A program made the position numbers and the translations under genes. Of a stretch of DNA of 64,000 bases, positions 59,796-64,000 are shown one piece after another. The stretch is from an uncultured Ruminococcus sp. GTDB taxonomy: Bacteria; Bacillota; Clostridia; Oscillospirales; Ruminococcaceae. The notes under the pieces are model-generated. The model made no database searches, was not told the DNA's origin, and was given only the letters and a program-made list of their open reading frames with translations. Each line of letters opens with the position of its first letter. Within the stretch, counting starts at the first letter, position 1. The DNA is taken from the NCBI GenBank assembly GCA_902787825.1, contig CADAHS010000003.1, positions 1 through 64,000 on the forward strand, given 5' to 3'.

Positions 59796-60140
59796 ATGGA
59801 CAGGCTTATTCCTACGGCTATCGGAACAACAGTTATGGTCTGCATATTGAAATACATCACAATTTCAATAAGTCCCGAGGGAGAATACCAATTGAACAGG
59901 GCTCTTTCAATGCTCGGCGTGGACGGTATGATCGTGCTTTTCGTGATCCTGTTCATCGTGTATGCTCTCACAAGAGACATCGTCGAGAGGTGCTATATCC
60001 ACAGAGTACATAGGCTGCTTGACGAAGGAGTTTCACCCGAGCTGGTGATCAGCGCCATTGAATCGCAGCACATATCACTTTTGATGAAAGCGATCCTGCT
60101 TGATGAGATCGAGAAGTATGCAGGCTATAAGGTGTGGTAG
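59796..60140 (+). CDS. Small membrane protein (cluster gene 5), paralogue of gene 1
   Basis: 114 residues with one hydrophobic segment near the N terminus and a second strong one (GMIVLFVILFIVYALT), then an amphipathic half with DIVERCYIHRVHRLLDEG and SPELVISAIE that matches cluster gene 1. The two paralogues bracket the cluster. CAGGTGATAAA precedes the start. A terminator follows 62 bp later. Unknown function. Confidence 0.65.
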   Translation: MDRLIPTAIGTTVMVCILKYITISISPEGEYQLNRALSMLGVDGMIVLFVILFIVYALTRDIVERCYIHRVHRLLDEGVSPELVISAIESQHISLLMKAILLDEIEKYAGYKVW

Positions 60141-60202
60141 GTCGGAGATGCAAGCGGCTTCATCCCATGGTGCAATCTGAAAACAATTGTATAGAATTAT
60201 AC

Positions 60203-60239
60203 AAGCAGTGCTTACAAAACAGTGAGCACTGCTTTTTTT
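60203..60239 (+). terminator. Terminator of the small-protein cluster
   Basis: AGCAGTGCT pairs with AGCACTGCT, followed by seven T. Confidence 0.88.
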
Positions 60240-60309
60240 GTTGTGCATAAATTCATAACCGATGGCACTTGTACAACTCGATATGAGTGACTCAACAAAT
60301 AAAAAAGGG

Positions 60310-60338
60310 TTGACGCTTGAACAAATACAATATATAAT
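60310..60338 (+). promoter_or_regulatory. Promoter of the 630-aa HEPN-motif gene
   Basis: TTGACG and TATAAT with a 17-bp spacer. Confidence 0.75.
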
Positions 60339-60350
60339 TGAGGAAGGATG

Positions 60351-60422
60351 ATGCGTGAGCAAATCCAATATCGTCATTTTCTTGATTTCATAGCTCTGTG
60401 CTTATTATTATACCCGAGGTGA
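60351..60422 (+). CDS. Possible leader peptide before the HEPN-motif gene
   Basis: A 23-codon frame (MREQIQYRHFLDFIALCLLL, then YPR) starts 7 bp after GAGG and stops within GAGGTGA, the ribosome site of the next gene, 6 bp before its ATG. The layout suggests translational coupling, but so short a frame could be chance. Confidence 0.35.
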   Translation: MREQIQYRHFLDFIALCLLLYPR

Positions 60423-60428
60423 ATTATA

Positions 60429-62321
60429 ATGGATTCGAATTATAAAACCATACTGGACAAACAGATAAAAGAATTTTTAAAAGCAATAAAATATAAAGTA
60501 AGTATTGATCGTAAAACTATACACCCATTCACACCAGATTATCCAATATTCATGCCAGAAGAAAGTTTTAACGATAGTGAGAAAGCATATTATCAAGGAG
60601 TATTATCTTGGTATATCAGAGATTTTTTAATTACAGGAATTCTAACCAGATGGCTTAAAACATCAGGACGAAAGTGCTATGTATTAAAGGCATCAGATCG
60701 AAAATGCTATGTATTCAGAAGAGGCAAATACAGAAAAGCCCCGTTCATGTATTCAAACACAGCCTTCGGACGTGATTATCCCTTCGCTTTTATTGTTGAA
60801 AACAAGAACGGTAGAATCGGATATCGCTATTCAACTATAGAAGATTATTCACATCTGCCCAGTTTCAATATACCGATAGAGCCTTACTCTGATTTGAAAA
60901 TACTATCTCTGTTTAGTAAATACCGAATCAATAAAATTACTACAATTGAATGGGAAAACACAACATCACTAACTAGCAGACATAAGTGTAATATCAGGAA
61001 TGATGAACTCTCAAAGCACATAGATTATATCACAATATGTGGATTCATAACCGAGTATTTCTCAGATGAATTATGTCAGTACTATATAAACAGCATTAGG
61101 AAGGCCGTTGAAGAAGCCTATAAAGAAATCGGATACCAAACAGTCTCTAACCTATCACCTAAACATTTATCTGATTTCAGAGAACAAATAATAAAAGATT
61201 TGGAAGAGTTTAATTTAAAAAACACTCATTATTCTAAGTTTAGCGGAGATGGAAACTTGGAACATATTAAGCTCGACCTGTTACAGCAAAATGACTATGA
61301 CATAATTTCAAATATATGCTTTAATAACAAGATCGTGTATTCTTTGACAGGGCAACATGATTTTGCTAAATGTTTTATTACATCCGAACACTTATATCAT
61401 ATTTTTAAAACTGATAGCCAGTGTTATTATGATTATTCAGCTATTGTTAGTGGATATCTTAAATCTGTTGAGTTGTTACTTAAAGAGGCACTGGATGCTA
61501 CTTTTTCGCATCCAAACCATGAAAGGCTTTGGATGAAAGGAAAAAAGGATCATCTCAGCGATGATGACATATACCTCAATGATGATGATCCAAAAAAATT
61601 ATGGCGCTATGATCTTAAAAGCCAATCAAAAGAGAAAAACAAGTCAAGCAAGGAGAATAACAAACAGTACAGTTCAATCCAGCTTAAATTAGTTGAAATT
61701 AACAAGGGCCATTTTTCAGAAGAGATGGGTCCGTTAATATGGTTCCTTGATGAAGATGAAAATACATATGGGTGGAATATATCAGATGCGAGCAAACGCA
61801 TTTTGATAAAATGTCTCAAAAACTATAATCAAGGATGTCGTAATGCATACTTTCATAAAAAAATAATAAGTGATTTTAATATTGTAGAAGCAATAAGAAC
61901 TAACACCATTTTATGTTTGCTATATCTTCTTGGCGGCTATAAAATTTATGACACTCCACCTGTCGAGGCTACTAACCATACAGCCGTTGATCAAGAATAT
62001 AACCGCTTCTACAAGGCTGTAAAAAAGATACCAAGTTCAGTTGATCGTTTCGTTATTAAGCCATATAACCAAGACGAAATAATGGCAATACGCTTTTATG
62101 ATCAAAATAAAACCGAGTATGACGATATCGGAAATATAATTACATGGATAGAGTTTGCCATAGTTGATTCACTCTCTATAGTGGACTACAGACAATTCTT
62201 AACTCAGATCCAGCCTGGTCAAAAACTAACTATTTCAAAAGATAACATACCGGAAAAGATGTGGCGTATCTTTGACAATGGTCAAGAGATCAAACGTGTC
62301 GAGATTAATTGGAAAGCTTAA
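60429..62321 (+). CDS. Unknown 630-aa protein with a HEPN motif
   Basis: 630 residues, AT-rich, Tyr/Asn/Lys-rich and unlike its neighbours in base use, which suggests recent transfer. Residues about 335-500 look like a HEPN domain: helix SGYLKSVELLLKEAL and, after a charged Lys-rich loop (about 395-412), GCRNAYFHKK, fitting RNxxxH (R471, N472, H476). The N-terminal 300 residues have no motif I know. HEPN RNases are effectors in abortive-infection and toxin systems, and ApeA-like proteins have a comparable size; kinship is not shown. It has its own promoter and no obvious antitoxin beside it. Confidence 0.68.
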   Translation: MDSNYKTILDKQIKEFLKAIKYKVSIDRKTIHPFTPDYPIFMPEESFNDSEKAYYQGVLSWYIRDFLITGILTRWLKTSGRKCYVLKASDRKCYVFRRGKYRKAPFMYSNTAFGRDYPFAFIVENKNGRIGYRYSTIEDYSHLPSFNIPIEPYSDLKILSLFSKYRINKITTIEWENTTSLTSRHKCNIRNDELSKHIDYITICGFITEYFSDELCQYYINSIRKAVEEAYKEIGYQTVSNLSPKHLSDFREQIIKDLEEFNLKNTHYSKFSGDGNLEHIKLDLLQQNDYDIISNICFNNKIVYSLTGQHDFAKCFITSEHLYHIFKTDSQCYYDYSAIVSGYLKSVELLLKEALDATFSHPNHERLWMKGKKDHLSDDDIYLNDDDPKKLWRYDLKSQSKEKNKSSKENNKQYSSIQLKLVEINKGHFSEEMGPLIWFLDEDENTYGWNISDASKRILIKCLKNYNQGCRNAYFHKKIISDFNIVEAIRTNTILCLLYLLGGYKIYDTPPVEATNHTAVDQEYNRFYKAVKKIPSSVDRFVIKPYNQDEIMAIRFYDQNKTEYDDIGNIITWIEFAIVDSLSIVDYRQFLTQIQPGQKLTISKDNIPEKMWRIFDNGQEIKRVEINWKA

Positions 62322-62486
62322 TATTTGACTTTAGCGCATCCGAAAGAGCCTTTCCCAAACTCCACCCTTATGTTCCCGTCAAAATGACGGACAGCTCAAA
62401 TGGCGCAGATACGGTGATTGGCGCAACGCTTATATGCTTGTTTCATCATCAAATCTCTGATTTTAATGACAGATGTCAAAATCCTG

Positions 62487-62515
62487 TTGACATCAGCTGT
62501 CACACCCGCTATACT
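62487..62515 (+). promoter_or_regulatory. Promoter of an orphan transcript
   Basis: TTGACA and TATACT separated by 17 bp. The region 62322-63024 has no convincing gene; a 79-codon frame from 62762 runs through the terminator below. Confidence 0.6.
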
Positions 62516-62901
62516 TGTACACCGATACAACTTAAATACAGATACAACAGGAATCTTAACAAAACGAGCAAGCGGAGCAGCAGGTAGGTATCGCCAGGCT
62601 GGCTACCAAGCGGGGGCGGCATCCGAAAGGGTGTTGATTCACAAAGCAACGCATAGGTGTTTTATCTGTCAACGTGTGAAGTATGTACTGACAAATAACA
62701 CCGCTGCATTTATGTGACAAAGCAGCTTGCCGTCAAATCGAGTATACGGAGACCGGTCAATATGACTGAGTACTACTGTGACCGCAAAATGTTTTACTTC
62801 ATCTGCACAAAAGTGTGTACGGTCAGACCAAGGGATAATTACGTCCCGATGACAGTAAAACATATACTCCGCTGCTTGAAAGAATTGAATATTGATCACA
62901 G

Positions 62902-62937
62902 ATCCTTCTTCCGAAGTTTTCGGAGGAAGGATTTTTT
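62902..62937 (+). terminator. Terminator of the orphan transcript
   Basis: ATCCTTC-T-TCCGAA pairs with TTCGGA-G-GAAGGAT, followed by TTTTTT. With the promoter above it bounds an RNA of roughly 410 nt. Confidence 0.85.
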
Positions 62938-63024
62938 GTTGTCCAAAATTAAAAGGAGTGAGTCCGATGTAAAATACGTTATTGCAAAAAGAAAAAACTG
63001 AAACAAAGCAAGGGGGAATGTCTA

Positions 63025-63258
63025 TTGGAAAACAAAGTTGAGATCGTAAGCAGTGAAACGCTGATGATGACCGAGTATCCCGCATCACAGTTCTGTGTGG
63101 ACACGCTTATCGGAACGGGCTGCTACATCGTGGCAGGCGTACCCAAGATAGGCAAAAGCAAGATCCACTGTCATGTCGGCAACGACCACTTCAACACAGC
63201 ATACCTCAAACCGATAAAAATGACTGTTCAGAGAGCTAACCAGTGTGCATCAAAATAA
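63025..63258 (+). pseudogene. N-terminal fragment of an AAA_25 (RepA-like) ATPase
   Basis: The 77-codon frame starts at TTG after AGGGGGAA. Residues 1-45 resemble the start of the AAA_25 ATPases of plasmids and conjugative elements (YIVAGVPKIGKS is the Walker A region). After GKSK the frame enters unrelated sequence and stops. A remnant of a mobile element. Confidence 0.55.
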
Positions 63259-63286
63259 TGACATTCCCGTGTGCAGGTGCTATAAT
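63258..63286 (+). promoter_or_regulatory. Promoter similar to that at 33.5 kb
   Basis: ATGACA and TATAAT with 17 bp between, in the context CGTG-N5-GGTGC-TATAAT-AAAGGTGC. A weak hairpin (CTTTTAC/GTAAAAG, 63332-63350) with a T run at 63359-63365 follows, 73 bp on. Confidence 0.6.
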
Positions 63287-63505
63287 AAAGGTGCGGCACA
63301 ACTTAATACGGGTTTATATGATAAGTATACGCTTTTACTATTGGTAAAAGTGCATGCTCTTTTTTCGTATGCCTTGCCGTTTCACCGCTCTGACATACTG
63401 TTTCACACACTTCCTATTTTTCTACCATCTTTTATTCACAATATGGTTATAACATTTAACTTAGCAAGGCTCATGCCTTTAATATCATGGGGGAGAGAAA
63501 ATACA

Positions 63506-64000
63506 ATGCAAAGACTATTATCATTCACGCTCGTTATCGTGATGCTGATCGGACTTACGGCTTGCGGCGACAAAAATGCGAGTGACACAGACAAGAAAGA
63601 ACAGGCGCAGGCATCGGTGCTTGTCAGCAAGATGACCGAGACAGAGAAAAAGCGAACATCTATTCACGAGCTGACGCTGCTCGATAAGCCGAAAGAGGAA
63701 CAGGACACTGTACAGCACAAGGTGGGTATACAGATGCACACCGTCACAAAACAAGAGCATATTGACAACCTGAAGCACGCACTCGAAGACAAGCTGATAA
63801 CTCAGGAGGAATATGACAAACAATCCAAGGATTTCACGGAATACTCCTATCCGATGAAAACATATATCGACGGACACGCAGTTGACGTTGAAGCGTTTAT
63901 CATTCAGAATTTTGCACAGCAGGACGGACCGCTCGAATTCAAGGCTCCTGACGCATCCGGAACTGATAAAACAGTGCAGATCAGCGTTAAGAATTTTGAT
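63506..64000 (+). CDS. Lipoprotein, 5' part (runs off the window)
   Basis: The frame is open from the ATG after GGGGGAGAG to the window end, 165 codons. It begins MQRLLSFTLVIVMLIGLTAC, a signal with lipobox GLTAC, then a charged region with KDFTEYSYPMKTYIDGH. EEYDKQ with LITQ resembles a short SHOCT-like stretch (DKLITQEEYDKQ). No family can be named from this part. Confidence 0.75.
   Translation, partial: MQRLLSFTLVIVMLIGLTACGDKNASDTDKKEQAQASVLVSKMTETEKKRTSIHELTLLDKPKEEQDTVQHKVGIQMHTVTKQEHIDNLKHALEDKLITQEEYDKQSKDFTEYSYPMKTYIDGHAVDVEAFIIQNFAQQDGPLEFKAPDASGTDKTVQISVKNFD

Noticed and set aside
55100..62400. Type VI-D CRISPR locus suggested by the WYL1-like protein
   Set aside because: No direct-repeat array with spacers and no Cas13d-sized protein with two RxxxxH HEPN domains is present.
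62762..63001. 79-codon plus-strand frame starting MTEYYCDRK
   Set aside because: It passes through a strong terminator and shows no family pattern; kept only as a possibility within the orphan transcript.
62669..63088. 139-codon minus-strand frame
   Set aside because: No ribosome site or motif, and it runs across the plus-strand terminator and the AAA_25 fragment.

Overview
The window looks like a chromosomal segment of a Clostridia gut anaerobe, most probably Ruminococcus (Oscillospiraceae). The reasons are moderate GC, sigma-A promoters mostly with 17-bp spacing, AGGAGG ribosome sites, CWB2 and BspA-type LRR surface proteins, ECF sigma/ABC modules, a FeoA-FeoA-FeoB operon with a FeoB-associated Cys-rich peptide, and an RHH-WYL protein of the kind known beside Ruminococcus type VI-D CRISPR loci. 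No CRISPR array, cas gene, rRNA or tRNA was seen. All functions are read from the sequence and family knowledge; nothing was searched.

Layout. 0.3-6 kb: an archaeal-type stand-alone GMP synthetase ATP-PPase subunit, a divergent HXXEE membrane protein/TetR pair, an unknown 326-aa protein and a membrane GGDEF-EAL protein. 6-12.8 kb: a partner-switching set made of a dCache-HAMP-PP2C phosphatase, an RsbW-like ATPase, an FMN oxidoreductase, a MATE transporter fused to a GHKL ATPase domain, two degenerate GHKL-like paralogues and a STAS antagonist. No sigma factor gene lies with it. 13-21 kb: two large CWB2 surface proteins, a VanX-type dipeptidase and an NCS2 purine permease.

21-48.9 kb carries three separate ECF-sigma/ABC-transporter modules. 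The first has three lipoproteins and an ABC-2 exporter divergent from a sigma/membrane-protein pair. The second is a sigma/anti-sigma/FtsX/FtsX/ATPase operon. The third is a sigma factor fused to an ectodomain, followed by a 977-aa permease and its ATPase. Between them lie the iron operon feoA-feoA-feoB with DtxR-like dyads, a split chromate transporter, a beta-helix lipoprotein and serine acetyltransferase.

49-64 kb is an accessory region with many broken genes: an integrase tail, a RhuM-Doc protein, a truncated DUF134-NifX gene, an internally deleted phosphoesterase and an AAA_25 fragment. It holds the best candidates for something undescribed. These are a translationally coupled RHH-WYL plus HEPN/Sel1 operon, a five-gene cluster of small membrane and zinc-ribbon proteins, an AT-rich 630-aa protein with a second HEPN motif, and an AlbA_2/Schlafen-type protein whose promoter sits in an array of TTTTAAGTTT sites spaced about 21 bp. 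A 222-bp near-identical repeat and a dispersed GC-rich hairpin family link parts of 38-51 kb.
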